The translations under genes were made by a program, and so were the position numbers. This document shows, piece after piece, positions 8,001 to 14,877 of a DNA stretch of 41,474 nt (the stretch's first letter is position 1; the number at the start of each line of letters is the position of its first letter). Origin of the DNA: Collinsella sp. (lineage in GTDB: Bacteria > Actinomycetota > Coriobacteriia > Coriobacteriales > Coriobacteriaceae). The notes beneath the pieces were generated by a model. That model was not told the DNA's origin and did no database searches. It saw only the letters and a list, made by a program, of their open reading frames with translations. The stretch covers positions 1-41,474 of the forward strand of contig JAIHTM010000004.1 of assembly GCA_022713905.1 (NCBI GenBank), given 5' to 3'.

Positions 8001-8369
8001 TTATACCGGTGTCGCCGGGGAGTCCCCTCCCACCCGGCGTGGCGTCCAGTCTAGCAGTCCGGGTTGTCTTTCGCTCGGATGCAGTCTCATGAGCTTGCGC
8101 CGCCGGTTGCGTTCGGCGTTCTCCCGCTCGGTCTTGGCTTTGTGGCATTCGTGCGACAGCCATTGAAGGTTGTCGAGGTCGTGGTCGTCGCCGGCGACGA
8201 TGTGGTCGCACTCCGTACCCACCCCGTTGCATCCGGGGGCGTGGCTGGCGGCCTGGCATCTGCCGTGTGCGCGTGCTCGGACGGCGGCCTTGCGCCGCCC
8301 CCAGTCGGAGGGCAGCCGGTACCGCCTGTCGCTGGTGTACCAGCGCTCGCGTCGGCTCGCGGAGGGCAT
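8001..8369 (-). CDS. HNH endonuclease
   Basis: 122 residues. The start MPSASRRERW follows GGAGAGAGGTGG; a longer frame starting inside the palindrome at 8425 is less likely. The HNH fold is visible: a Cys-containing first strand (GRCQAASHAPGCNGVGTECDHIV), the Asp-His pair, then 'DHDLDNLQWLSHECHKAKT'. Small HNH proteins next to terminase genes are common in siphoviruses and are often needed for specific DNA cutting during packaging. Confidence 0.8.
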   Translation of the reverse strand: MPSASRRERWYTSDRRYRLPSDWGRRKAAVRARAHGRCQAASHAPGCNGVGTECDHIVAGDDHDLDNLQWLSHECHKAKTERENAERNRRRKLMRLHPSERQPGLLDWTPRRVGGDSPATPV

Positions 8370-8424
8370 GGCATCCACCTCTCTCCACCGTCGTGGTCGG
8401 CGTGTCGTTGTGCTCCCGCCTTGC

Positions 8425-8455
8425 ATATCTATAGTAATTATATCACTATAGATAT
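8425..8455. promoter_or_regulatory. AT-rich palindromic operator in a divergent promoter region
   Basis: An 11-bp perfect inverted repeat, ATATCTATAGT ... ACTATAGATAT, with a 9-base centre lies between the leftward HNH gene and the rightward cassette. A perfect TATAAT reads leftward from its centre. This is a probable operator for control of both directions. Confidence 0.55.
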
Positions 8456-8479
8456 ATCGACCAAGGAAAGGAGGTGAAC

Positions 8480-8608
8480 ATGGAACTCAAGGATTGGATG
8501 CAACTCATCACCAGCTGGGCCGCCATAGCGGTGACCATCTGGATCGAGGTCCGCAGGGGCAAGCCCGACAAGAAGGGCCGGTCCAAGCGGAAACGCAGAA
8601 AGAAGTAA
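8480..8608 (+). CDS. 42-residue membrane protein
   Basis: The start follows a near-perfect RBS (AAAGGAGGTGAAC). The protein has one hydrophobic segment (about residues 8-24, MQLITSWAAIAVTIWIEV) and a very basic tail ending KRKRRKK, the layout of a single-pass inner-membrane peptide such as a small holin-like or moron protein. It reads opposite to the surrounding phage genes and is followed by a hairpin. Confidence 0.6.
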   Translation: MELKDWMQLITSWAAIAVTIWIEVRRGKPDKKGRSKRKRRKK

Positions 8609-8611
8609 AAC

Positions 8612-8642
8612 GGGTTCCGGCTAGACCTATTAGCCGGAACCC
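8612..8642 (+). terminator. Strong hairpin after the 42-residue gene
   Basis: GGGTTCCGGCTA and TAGCCGGAACCC form a perfect 12-bp stem with a 7-base loop, three bases after the stop codon. There is no T-run after it, so it may attenuate transcription or stabilise the mRNA rather than terminate fully. Confidence 0.5.
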
Positions 8643-8672
8643 CTCCGCCAATCCTATATTCCATGGGACATC

Positions 8673-8831
8673 ATGAGCAAATCGAGAACATTGGGAATCA
8701 TGAGCATGCTGTTCGCCGTCGTATCCGCCATGTTCGCGGCGTCGGGCCAGCCCTACGGGGCTGCGGGATTCGCCGTGGCCGCCGGGCTGGCCGGCCTGTT
8801 CGCGGGCTGGAGGAGCGACGATGGCGACTGA
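8673..8831 (+). CDS. 52-residue two-helix membrane protein
   Basis: MSKSRTLGIMSMLFAVVSAM followed by FAASGQPYGAAGFAVAAGLAGLFAGW and a short acidic tail: two hydrophobic helices separated by a Gly/Pro turn, so likely a hairpin membrane protein. Its stop lies inside the next gene's start region (11-bp overlap). Function unknown; holin-like or superinfection-exclusion roles are possible. Confidence 0.55.
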   Translation: MSKSRTLGIMSMLFAVVSAMFAASGQPYGAAGFAVAAGLAGLFAGWRSDDGD

Positions 8832-9096
8832 ATACCTCGGCGTCAAGCAGGTCGCCGAACGCCTCGGCATCACCAGTGGCGGCCTGCTCAACCTCAAGCT
8901 CCCCGAACCCGACGCCATGATAGGCCGCACGCGCGGCTGGCTCCCGGAGACGATAGACGGATGGAACGCGACCACGGGATGGCGGCAGCCTACTCCCGCT
9001 TGGAAAAGTTTTCTCGCGCTTTGGCCGCTTCCCGTTGCGCGAAGCTCATCAGACGTGGGTCGTCGTATGCCTTGCAGGCGTCCAGATACAGTCTGA
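8821..9096 (+). CDS. AlpA/MerR-like helix-turn-helix protein
   Basis: 91 residues. 'EYLGVKQVAERLGITSGGLLNLKLPEPDAMIGRTRGWLPETIDGWN' is an AlpA/HTH_17-type DNA-binding domain as found in excisionase-like regulators. RBS GGAGGAGCG precedes the ATG. The C-terminal ~40 residues after the HTH are antisense to the leftward gene at 8990-9157, so the true 3' end may have been altered. Confidence 0.65.
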   Translation: MATEYLGVKQVAERLGITSGGLLNLKLPEPDAMIGRTRGWLPETIDGWNATTGWRQPTPAWKSFLALWPLPVARSSSDVGRRMPCRRPDTV

Positions 9097-9157
9097 TGTC
9101 TTCTTCGTTTTCGAGATGTTCGGCGGTGTGCCATTCGGTGAATTGCGGGGTGGGCAT
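8990..9157 (-). CDS. Small HicAB-linked protein
   Basis: 55 residues: MPTPQFTEWHTAEHLENEED followed by IRLYLDACKAYDDPRLMSFAQR. This resembles the N-terminal part of addiction-module antidote proteins ('...YLxxEEDIxxYLEAA...DDP'). The start lies two bases after the hicB stop, so it is probably co-translated as a third gene of the module. Its 3' half is antisense to the rightward HTH gene. Confidence 0.55.
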   Translation of the reverse strand: MPTPQFTEWHTAEHLENEEDIRLYLDACKAYDDPRLMSFAQREAAKARENFSKRE

Positions 9158-9158
9158 G

Positions 9159-9569
9159 TCAGGCGTTTTGGAGGTCGTTGTATCGGCGTTCGAGTCCTTC
9201 GCGCAGGACTTGGCTGTAGTTGATTCCGGCCTGTTCGCCGAACGTGTCGAGCCATGCGGGGATAGTGACGTTCTTGCGCACTGATTTTCTGCCGTATTTT
9301 TCGGCGTAGGAGTCCATGTCGAGGCTGATGAGGGTGACGATGCCGCCCGGTCCGTCGGGTTTCACGTCGGCGATGTTGGTGGCGTGCGGCTCGTGGCGTC
9401 CTTCCTCGAGTTCGCCGAGCACCCAACCGCTGGCGGCGTCCACGGCCATGTCGAGCGCTTCGGGCAGGTTCCGGCCTTCGGTGACGAGGCCGGGCATGTC
9501 GGGGCAGAGCACGGTGTACCCGCCGGGGACGCCGGATGGGTAGAGGACGACCGGGTAGACGAGTTTCAT
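9159..9569 (-). CDS. hicB: HicB-family antitoxin
   Basis: 136 residues from MKLVYPVVLYPSGVPGGYTV. The N-terminal HicB fold (YPVVLYPS...GGYTVLCPDMPGLVTEGRNLPEALDMA) is followed by a C-terminal DNA-binding part (RKNVTIPAWLDTFGEQAGIN...SQVLREGLERR), probably RHH-like. HicB binds and neutralises HicA and represses the operon. The ATG overlaps the hicA stop (ATGA). Confidence 0.85.
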   Translation of the reverse strand: MKLVYPVVLYPSGVPGGYTVLCPDMPGLVTEGRNLPEALDMAVDAASGWVLGELEEGRHEPHATNIADVKPDGPGGIVTLISLDMDSYAEKYGRKSVRKNVTIPAWLDTFGEQAGINYSQVLREGLERRYNDLQNA

Positions 9570-9763
9570 TTGATTCTTCTTTCGTTGATTCCGGCTTGTT
9601 TCCATATCGATCTGACGGTGAAGGGCGCGAGGTCTCCGCTGTGTTTGGGGACGGTGACCCTTCCGGGCTTGTCGGGGTGCGTGTACTGGCAGTGGCTTCC
9701 GCTCTGCGAGTAGAGTCGCCATCCGTCCTTGCGGAGCATCTTCTCGATTTCCTTGAACCTCAC
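9566..9763 (-). CDS. hicA: HicA-family mRNA interferase toxin
   Basis: 65 residues with a GTG start (MRFKEIEKMLRKDGW). It shows the HicA double-stranded RNA-binding-like fold with the catalytic His in 'SGSHCQYTHP' and the conserved 'GRVTVPKHSGDLAPFTVRSI'. HicA cleaves mRNA when HicB is lost. ATGs at 9769, 9775 and 9781 are in frame but lie within the -10/operator; the GTG is about seven bases after the -10, giving a probable leaderless mRNA. Confidence 0.85.
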   Translation of the reverse strand: MRFKEIEKMLRKDGWRLYSQSGSHCQYTHPDKPGRVTVPKHSGDLAPFTVRSIWKQAGINERRIK

Positions 9764-9770
9764 ACCCATT

Positions 9771-9799
9771 ATCATACGCATTATGCGTATTACCGTCAA
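9771..9799 (-). promoter_or_regulatory. hicAB promoter with embedded operator palindrome
   Basis: Minus strand TTGACG (9794-9799), 17-bp spacer, TATGAT (9771-9776). A perfect 17-base palindrome, ATACGCATTATGCGTAT (9774-9790), fills the spacer and touches the -10, the natural place for autorepression by the HicB/HicAB complex. The -35 overlaps the stop of the upstream gene. Confidence 0.7.
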
Positions 9800-10545
9800 G
9801 CCTTGGACATGGCGAAAGCCACTATCTCGCGGATGCTGAACTCCCAATAGCCGCCTTCGACCGGCTTGCTGCCGGGCAGCTTCCCGCGTCGCAAAGCATC
9901 GGTTATCGTCTTGCGGCTGACCTCGTACCCGTAGTTTTCCCTGAGCCATTGACTCATGCCTGCCGGGGTTTTGGTGATGTGCATTGCCTCGGCCTTGGCT
10001 CGGCTTTGCTCCCGCAGCTCGGTCACGTTGACGGGGTTGCCGCATTTGCAGAGCCTCAGCGTCTCGCCTTTCGCGGCGAGGACTTCGCGTCCGCATTCGG
10101 GGCACATGCCGACGATCCTACGCGAGCGTGGCACGCGGTCGACGATCCGCTCGATTCGCTCGCATGCCCGGGTGAGGCGCCGCATGTGCCATCCGGCGTT
10201 CGACGCCCTGCACAGGAGGGGCAGGATGACTGGCGCTCGTTTTGCGAGCCATTGCCACCTGCCGAGCCATGTTCCCGCGTCCGCGCATGCCTGTTCGATG
10301 GCCTGCTCGGTCTGGTCGAGCAGATCGACGGCGTGCAGGTCGACGGGTGCGGGCGCGTCGCCTCCCTGCGGCCTGCCTCCGTTGCCGGGCTCCGTGAGAC
10401 GGTATTCTCGGCGCGCGACCGACTGGAGCCGGTACAGGTTGACGCGCAGCCGGTGCAGGAGCCGCGCGTACCCGCGCCGGCACGTCTTGCACAACGTCCA
10501 TGACTCCTCGACCCGCTTATCGCAGTTCTGGCAGTTCCGATCCAT
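9796..10545 (-). CDS. Zinc-ribbon/HTH phage protein
   Basis: 249 residues from MDRNCQNCDKRV (RBS GGAGCG). A first zinc ribbon with Cys at about 5, 8, 19 and 22 is followed by a long helical middle, a second ribbon (MCPECGREV...LRLCKCGN, about 150-175) and a C-terminal helix-turn-helix (SQWLRENYGYEVSRKTITDALRRG...). The same layout occurs in actinophage proteins next to replication genes, with unassigned function. It is probably a DNA-binding regulator or replication accessory. Confidence 0.65.
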   Translation of the reverse strand: MDRNCQNCDKRVEESWTLCKTCRRGYARLLHRLRVNLYRLQSVARREYRLTEPGNGGRPQGGDAPAPVDLHAVDLLDQTEQAIEQACADAGTWLGRWQWLAKRAPVILPLLCRASNAGWHMRRLTRACERIERIVDRVPRSRRIVGMCPECGREVLAAKGETLRLCKCGNPVNVTELREQSRAKAEAMHITKTPAGMSQWLRENYGYEVSRKTITDALRRGKLPGSKPVEGGYWEFSIREIVAFAMSKA

Positions 10546-10588
10546 TTTTACGCTCCTTCGGTAGACGTATACGGGCATATAAAGGCGC

Positions 10589-10786
10589 CTAGAACATGGG
10601 CGGTTCGATGAATTTCGGGCGCATGCGCTCCGCCCGCTCCCGACGCTCCCGCTCCGCGGCGCGCTGACGGATGATCGCGCTCGCCTCCTGCGGGGTGACG
10701 CCGAGCATCCTGCATGTTGTCTCGATATCGACGCCGCGCTCGTGCCACGTGACGACCATCTCCGCCTTGCTTTTCGTGACGGCCAT
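10589..10786 (-). CDS. Small HTH-like phage protein
   Basis: 65 residues (MAVTKSKAEMVVTWHERGVDI...LGVTPQEASAIIRQRAAERERRERA). The N-terminal half looks like a helix-turn-helix ('VDIETTCRMLGVTPQEASAII') and the rest is a basic helix. The ATG follows GGAGGACTGATC. It is the fourth-from-last gene of the leftward replication operon; no known family assigned. Confidence 0.6.
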   Translation of the reverse strand: MAVTKSKAEMVVTWHERGVDIETTCRMLGVTPQEASAIIRQRAAERERRERAERMRPKFIEPPMF

Positions 10787-10788
10787 GA

Positions 10789-11094
10789 TCAGTCCTCCAC
10801 CTTGTCCGCACCGTCAGCGTGCGCCCAGTCGCAGGACATGGCCGCTTCGGTATAGCCGTTGTAGAAGACGCAGGTGACGCGCCTCGTGTCCGGCATCGTG
10901 ACCGTGCACGTCTGGAATTTGCTGGAGTCCGAGCTGCACTGCGACCGGGTGGCGGATTCCGTGGTCGAATCCTCCGGCCCGTGAGGCGTGCTCCCGCATC
11001 CCGCGAGCGCGAGGAGGAATACCGGTGTGAGCAGGAACATGGTGATGGCGGTCAGGCCGATGCCGGCGAGTGCGAGTGGTTTGCGTTTTCTCAT
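10789..11094 (-). CDS. Phage-encoded lipoprotein
   Basis: 101 residues: basic N-terminus (MRKRKPLAL), hydrophobic signal segment, lipobox LAGC with the acylated Cys at about residue 33, then a Ser/Thr-rich linker and a small Cys-containing domain (four Cys, likely two disulphides). It should be anchored outside the membrane. Prophage lipoproteins of this kind often block superinfection, which is inference. ATGA-coupled to the upstream gene. Confidence 0.7.
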   Translation of the reverse strand: MRKRKPLALAGIGLTAITMFLLTPVFLLALAGCGSTPHGPEDSTTESATRSQCSSDSSKFQTCTVTMPDTRRVTCVFYNGYTEAAMSCDWAHADGADKVED

Positions 11095-11369
11095 TTCGAG
11101 TGTTTCCTTCCTTGTCTGGTGGCTTCATTGTTCCATGCGCGGATGGCTTCCTTGAGGTCGTCGTGGCGGGTGAGGATGAGGATGCCGTGGCGTCCGCAGG
11201 AGCATGCCCAGAACTGTCGTATGGCGGATGTTTTCCGGTTGATGGCCCGGGCAAACGGGTCGAATCTGATGTTTCGGCTGCCGCAGGTCGGGCATGGCAC
11301 TGGTTTGCGCCATTTGCGCAGTCGTGTCTCCTTGGATACGGTCTTCGTGGTTTTTCCCTTCGTTGTCAT
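11091..11369 (-). CDS. Zinc-ribbon (Lar-like) protein
   Basis: 92 residues: 'PVPCPTCGSRNIRF...FWACSCGRHG...RHDDLKEAIRAWNNEA'. Two CxxC/CxC pairs and the terminal 'A..AWN' helix are the pattern of Lar-family restriction-alleviation and related phage zinc-ribbon proteins. Its start shares a base with the upstream stop (TGATG). Confidence 0.65.
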   Translation of the reverse strand: MTTKGKTTKTVSKETRLRKWRKPVPCPTCGSRNIRFDPFARAINRKTSAIRQFWACSCGRHGILILTRHDDLKEAIRAWNNEATRQGRKHSK

Positions 11370-11947
11370 CACCGTGCTCCCTTCAGGAGTTTGCGGTATC
11401 GGATGTAGTCGTTGATGTCGCGTCGGATACAGTCGCGCACCCTGTGCGTGCCGGCATGCGTCTTGTACGGGTCTTCGGGACAGTCGATGAACCTCAAATA
11501 CCGGCGGAGCGTGGTCAGGTCGAACTTGCGGTAGGACAGCCACCTGTCTGGGTTCAGGTCGAGACGTTTCAGGAAGTCGATGTCGAAGTCCACGTTCGTT
11601 CCGGCCGGAACCAAGGTGAAGCGTTGTGACAGGGATTCGAGATACTCCTCCACGGCGCTCGCGACCGCTCCCACGCAGTCGTTCCCGGCGGAACCGTTCG
11701 ACAGTTCGAACAGGAGGCCGTTGTCCGTGTGCATGGAGAACACTATCGGGCTCATGTCCAACAGGTCGAGATAGTCCGGTCTGATGATGCGATGCAGGGA
11801 TCCATACGAATGTTCGCCCAGCACGTCGGTGCATTCCATGCCGACCTCCAACGGCAGACTGCCATCCCTGTCCGTACCGGTCGTTTCGAAATCGAGCCAG
11901 AGCAGCGCCTCCGGCTTCACGTTCAGGTCTTTGTCCTGTTTCCTCAT
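11369..11947 (-). CDS. DnaQ/oligoribonuclease-like 3'-5' exonuclease
   Basis: 192 residues from MRKQDKDLN. Motif ExoI is LLWLDFETTG (Asp19, Glu21), ExoII lies in 'VDFDIDFLKRL', and ExoIII is the 'HRVRDCIRRDINDYIRYR' segment with His and Asp, closest to oligoribonuclease. It should be a metal-dependent 3'-5' exonuclease acting on short RNA or DNA, useful for nucleotide recycling in phage replication. The start has an RBS (GGAAGGA). Confidence 0.75.
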   Translation of the reverse strand: MRKQDKDLNVKPEALLWLDFETTGTDRDGSLPLEVGMECTDVLGEHSYGSLHRIIRPDYLDLLDMSPIVFSMHTDNGLLFELSNGSAGNDCVGAVASAVEEYLESLSQRFTLVPAGTNVDFDIDFLKRLDLNPDRWLSYRKFDLTTLRRYLRFIDCPEDPYKTHAGTHRVRDCIRRDINDYIRYRKLLKGAR

Positions 11948-12348
11948 GATTGTTCCTTCCAATCGCTTTGCCATTCGATGATCTCGATTTGCGTGAGCCG
12001 TTGTGCCGTGCCGTCAGGCAGCAGCCACCACCAGTCGCCGTTCCAGTCGCGTATCGGCACGCTGAGCGGATCCCGCCAGCTCGGGATGATGTAGCCGAAC
12101 CGTTCCGCCTCGGCCGGATGCGCGTGCGCCCAACCATGACAGCCGGTCGTGCCGGAACCGCACAGTTCGACGATGTTGCACGGCAGGTCACGCACGGCGG
12201 GATCGGCACGACGGCGCAACTGCCGGTGATGGCCACTGCGTCCAGGCCATAGTGACGGGTCGTGGATGCTCGTCCCGCAGCGCAGGCAATGCCAGCCCTG
12301 ACGTTGCAAGGCGATGCGTTTTGATTCCTGGAATTGCCGGTCGCTCAT
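11944..12348 (-). CDS. HNH nuclease-like protein
   Basis: 134 residues. CLRCGTSI near residue 20, a Gly-His-His pair (SGHHRQLRRR) and 'LPCNIVELCGSGTTGCHGWAHAH' give an HNH-type zinc/metal site. The C-terminal Trp-rich region (WNGDWWWLLPDG) is typical of small actinophage HNH proteins. A second HNH gene in this prophage, here inside the replication operon. ATGA overlap with the exonuclease gene. Confidence 0.65.
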   Translation of the reverse strand: MSDRQFQESKRIALQRQGWHCLRCGTSIHDPSLWPGRSGHHRQLRRRADPAVRDLPCNIVELCGSGTTGCHGWAHAHPAEAERFGYIIPSWRDPLSVPIRDWNGDWWWLLPDGTAQRLTQIEIIEWQSDWKEQS

Positions 12349-12536
12349 CGTCGCTCCCTTCCGAGCTGGTCGAGCAGGTTGATGCAGGTCGAGCAGTCGC
12401 GTTTGATATCGCGGATGCGGTCAAGGCCCATATCGGCGAGCGCCGGGCTTTTGAGCGCGTCGAGTTCCAATCGGTCGGCGGCTTGGATGGCCGATGTGAG
12501 GATGGCGGCCATGTGTGCGATGGTCATGTCGTTCAT
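12345..12536 (-). CDS. Small phage protein
   Basis: 63 residues (MNDMTIAHMAAILTSAIQAA...CINLLDQLGRERR), mostly helical. Coupled by ATGA overlaps on both sides. No family recognised. Confidence 0.6.
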   Translation of the reverse strand: MNDMTIAHMAAILTSAIQAADRLELDALKSPALADMGLDRIRDIKRDCSTCINLLDQLGRERR

Positions 12537-13465
12537 GCCGCCGCCTCCTGTTCGAACAATTGTTCGGCCAATACGTTGTCGGGCACGTTTGCGAGCTGAC
12601 GGCGCAGCATGTCCGGGTCCAAGCCCTGGTTGAGCAGGTCCGCGACCTTGCATGCGAGCGCCATGTACGTGTCCGTGCCTTCGCAGGCTATCGGGCCGAG
12701 CACGCGTTTGACCTCTTCGCTGCCCCACGTGAACCGTCGGCGAGCGTTGGAATCCTTTGGCGTGGCGAATCCGCGTTCCTTGCCTTTGACGAGCCAGTTG
12801 CGGTATTTCGCGTTCCAGTCGGCCGAGCGGGCTCCCGAGTCGAGTGCGCGGTCGCGGAATTTGTCGGCTTCGATGTCGCAGTCGATGCCGAGCCGGTCGG
12901 CGAGCGCCCGGTGTTCTTCAGAGGGTTTCCAGTCGGCTGGTATTGGGATTGGTTTTCTCGCGCGCGCGTTACTCTCTCTAGGTTCTATATATGGTTCTTC
13001 GGTTCTTGTGCAATCATGTTGCACCCCTGTTTGCACACCTGTCCGTGTTTTTTGCACCCCTGTTTGCACTGCTGGCGTGCAGTCTGTTTGCACTGCTGGT
13101 GTGCAGTCTGTTTGCACTGCTGGTGTGCAGTCGTGTTGCACTGGTGTTTCGGCGTTTTTGAGAGGTGCAGTTTTTGCACCTCTGCTCATGTTGAGGTTCC
13201 AGACGGTCGGCTTGTATCCGCCGAGGTTGGACACGATGCGCTGGTCTCCCCTGCTGATCAGCCCGGAGGATTCGAGACTCTTCAACGCGTAGGAGACCGT
13301 ACGCACGCTGTATCCGGTCAACCGGCTGATCGTGCTCCTGCTCGGATACGCTCCCATGCCTTGAGGGTCGGCATGGTCGGCCAGCACGAGAAGCGTGCGG
13401 AAATCCGCGTGCTTGATGTCCGACGCTACATCGTAGATAACCCATGTCAACGCTTGGATACTCAT
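12533..13465 (-). CDS. Replication initiator (winged-HTH, lambda O-like role)
   Basis: 310 residues. The N-terminal ~100 residues are a winged helix-turn-helix of the phage replisome-organiser type ('FRTLLVLADHADPQGMGAYPSRSTISRLTGYSVRTVSYAL'). Residues ~108-150 are a repetitive Thr/Val/Gln/Cys linker, and the C-terminal part (SADWNAKYRNWLVKGKERGF followed by the Leu-rich end) resembles helicase-loader-interacting regions. The linker DNA consists of tandem TTGCAC repeats, so the gene probably contains the phage origin. ATGA-coupled to the ParB-like gene. Confidence 0.75.
   Translation of the reverse strand: MSIQALTWVIYDVASDIKHADFRTLLVLADHADPQGMGAYPSRSTISRLTGYSVRTVSYALKSLESSGLISRGDQRIVSNLGGYKPTVWNLNMSRGAKTAPLKNAETPVQHDCTPAVQTDCTPAVQTDCTPAVQTGVQKTRTGVQTGVQHDCTRTEEPYIEPRESNARARKPIPIPADWKPSEEHRALADRLGIDCDIEADKFRDRALDSGARSADWNAKYRNWLVKGKERGFATPKDSNARRRFTWGSEEVKRVLGPIACEGTDTYMALACKVADLLNQGLDPDMLRRQLANVPDNVLAEQLFEQEAAA
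13019..13179. repeat. Iteron-like TTGCAC array (putative phage origin)
   Basis: Eight TTGCAC hexamers, most followed within two or three bases by CTG or GTG, start at 13019, 13031, 13052, 13064, 13088, 13112, 13136 and 13174. Three belong to exact or near-exact 24-bp tandem units (13061-13132). The DNA just left of the array (12981-13015) is the most AT-rich patch of the gene. This is the classical layout of an origin with iterons and an adjacent unwinding element inside an initiator gene. Confidence 0.6.
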
Positions 13466-14859
13466 GATTCGTCATCTCCTCCACCGAGGTACGCGCCCTT
13501 GAGCGCCTTCCTCTCGTCCTCGCTGACCCGATATCCGATACGTTCCAGCACGTCGTACCAGCAACACATATCGTCCACGCCATGCCGCGAGCGCCAGTAG
13601 TTCCAGCCGATGTTCGACTCCCATCTGGCGGCCAGGACATCGAGAATCCGAAGCGGCCTGTCCTTCAGCACCATGCGGATCGAGTCGAGGTTCTCCTTGC
13701 ATTCCAGCGACCAGTGCTCGTCGTCATGCTCGGTGATCGGCAGGCTCCAGCCGAACGCGATCAGCTCCCTGATGACGTCCTCGCCCTTGTATGACTGGTA
13801 CGGGAACACGCTCCTCCAGCCGACAGTGTCCGCGAGCGCGAGCCGGCATATTCCCGTTTCCGCGTGTTCGTGGGTGAGGGTGCGGAGGTTTGCTTTCAGC
13901 CATGCGGTGCGGTTGGCTTTGGCGATGGCTTCGAATTCGCGGGCCTGTCGGTTGAGTTCCCTGCCTCGCGCCTTGATGGCATTGTCCTTGTCGGTCTTGG
14001 CCTTGTCTTTCTGGAGTTCGTCGGCTGGTATGGGCGTGTATGTGCAGAACCAGTATTCATACGAGTACACTCTGGCTTCCGGCCAGTCGGATTCCCCGGT
14101 GAACGAGGTCCAGAAGTCCGAGTTGATGTCGGAGAACGAGTGGGCGGCCTTGTAGCCGTGCGGATGCCAGTTCCAGAAGTTTTTCCCGTCGGGGAAGCTT
14201 TCGACTTTGATTCCGGCTTTGGCGAGCGCCTTCAGCGCCTTGTCGTGCCATTTCGTCTTGTCGCGTTCGCTGACGAGCGTTCGGTACGTCCATTCGAAGT
14301 CTGTGGACCGTGCGAGCTCGCGTTGCATGTCGGGGTCGGATTCGAATTCGGCGAGCTTGTCCAACTGGTCGAGCGACAGTTGGCTGAAATCGGCGGACAT
14401 GTCGCGCGTCTCCTGCGGGATTCTGGCTATCTTCAACCGTCTGCGTACGAACCTGTCGCTGCGGCCCGTCTTCTCGGCCATCTCCTTGACGTGCATGCCC
14501 AGATCGAGAAGCCCCTGGTAGCCGTCGGCCTCCTCTATCGGCGTCAGGTCGGAGCGTTGCGTGTTCTCCACGAGCATGATCTCGCGTTCGCGGCGCGCGT
14601 CCATCTCCTCGACGATCGCGGGCACGGTCGAGAGTCCCGACTGTCTGGCCGCGGCGAGCCTGCGGTGGCCGATGACGACGCGGTACTGTTTGTGGCCGAA
14701 GATGTCCGTCTCGCCGTTCGGCGTGACCAATAAAGGCTGTTTGATGCCCTGGCTTCGGATGCTCGACGCCAGTTCGTCGACGTCGCCGACCTGCTTGCGT
14801 GGATTGTTTGGATTGGCGTGCAGGTCGTCGACCTGCAGATTCTCTATCGTGATGCCCAT
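13462..14859 (-). CDS. ParB/Spo0J-like protein
   Basis: 465 residues. The N-terminal ParB nuclease/CTPase domain is clear: 'LHANPNNPRKQVGDVDELASSI', 'GHRRLAAARQSG' and 'LVENTQRSDLTPIEEADGYQ', followed by an HTH around residues 120-150 (EMAEKTGRSDRFVRRRLKI). The C-terminal ~300 residues are not ParB-like and have a coiled segment (KDKAKTDKDNAIKARGREL). No ParA is present, so a role in replication or regulation of the phage, as for other prophage ParB-like proteins, is likelier than segregation. Confidence 0.75.
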   Translation of the reverse strand: MGITIENLQVDDLHANPNNPRKQVGDVDELASSIRSQGIKQPLLVTPNGETDIFGHKQYRVVIGHRRLAAARQSGLSTVPAIVEEMDARREREIMLVENTQRSDLTPIEEADGYQGLLDLGMHVKEMAEKTGRSDRFVRRRLKIARIPQETRDMSADFSQLSLDQLDKLAEFESDPDMQRELARSTDFEWTYRTLVSERDKTKWHDKALKALAKAGIKVESFPDGKNFWNWHPHGYKAAHSFSDINSDFWTSFTGESDWPEARVYSYEYWFCTYTPIPADELQKDKAKTDKDNAIKARGRELNRQAREFEAIAKANRTAWLKANLRTLTHEHAETGICRLALADTVGWRSVFPYQSYKGEDVIRELIAFGWSLPITEHDDEHWSLECKENLDSIRMVLKDRPLRILDVLAARWESNIGWNYWRSRHGVDDMCCWYDVLERIGYRVSEDERKALKGAYLGGGDDES

Positions 14860-14877
14860 GATTCATCCTTTGGTTTT

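Noticed and set aside
7819..8166. Rightward 115-codon frame
   Set aside because: Very basic, no RBS, mostly antisense to the HNH gene.
13061..13132. CRISPR array
   Set aside because: The repeats are contiguous 24-bp tandem units without unique spacers and encode a repeated peptide in frame.
13462..14859. Plasmid partition system / phage-plasmid
   Set aside because: No ParA or centromere-like repeats are seen, and an integrase and chromosomal flank are present.
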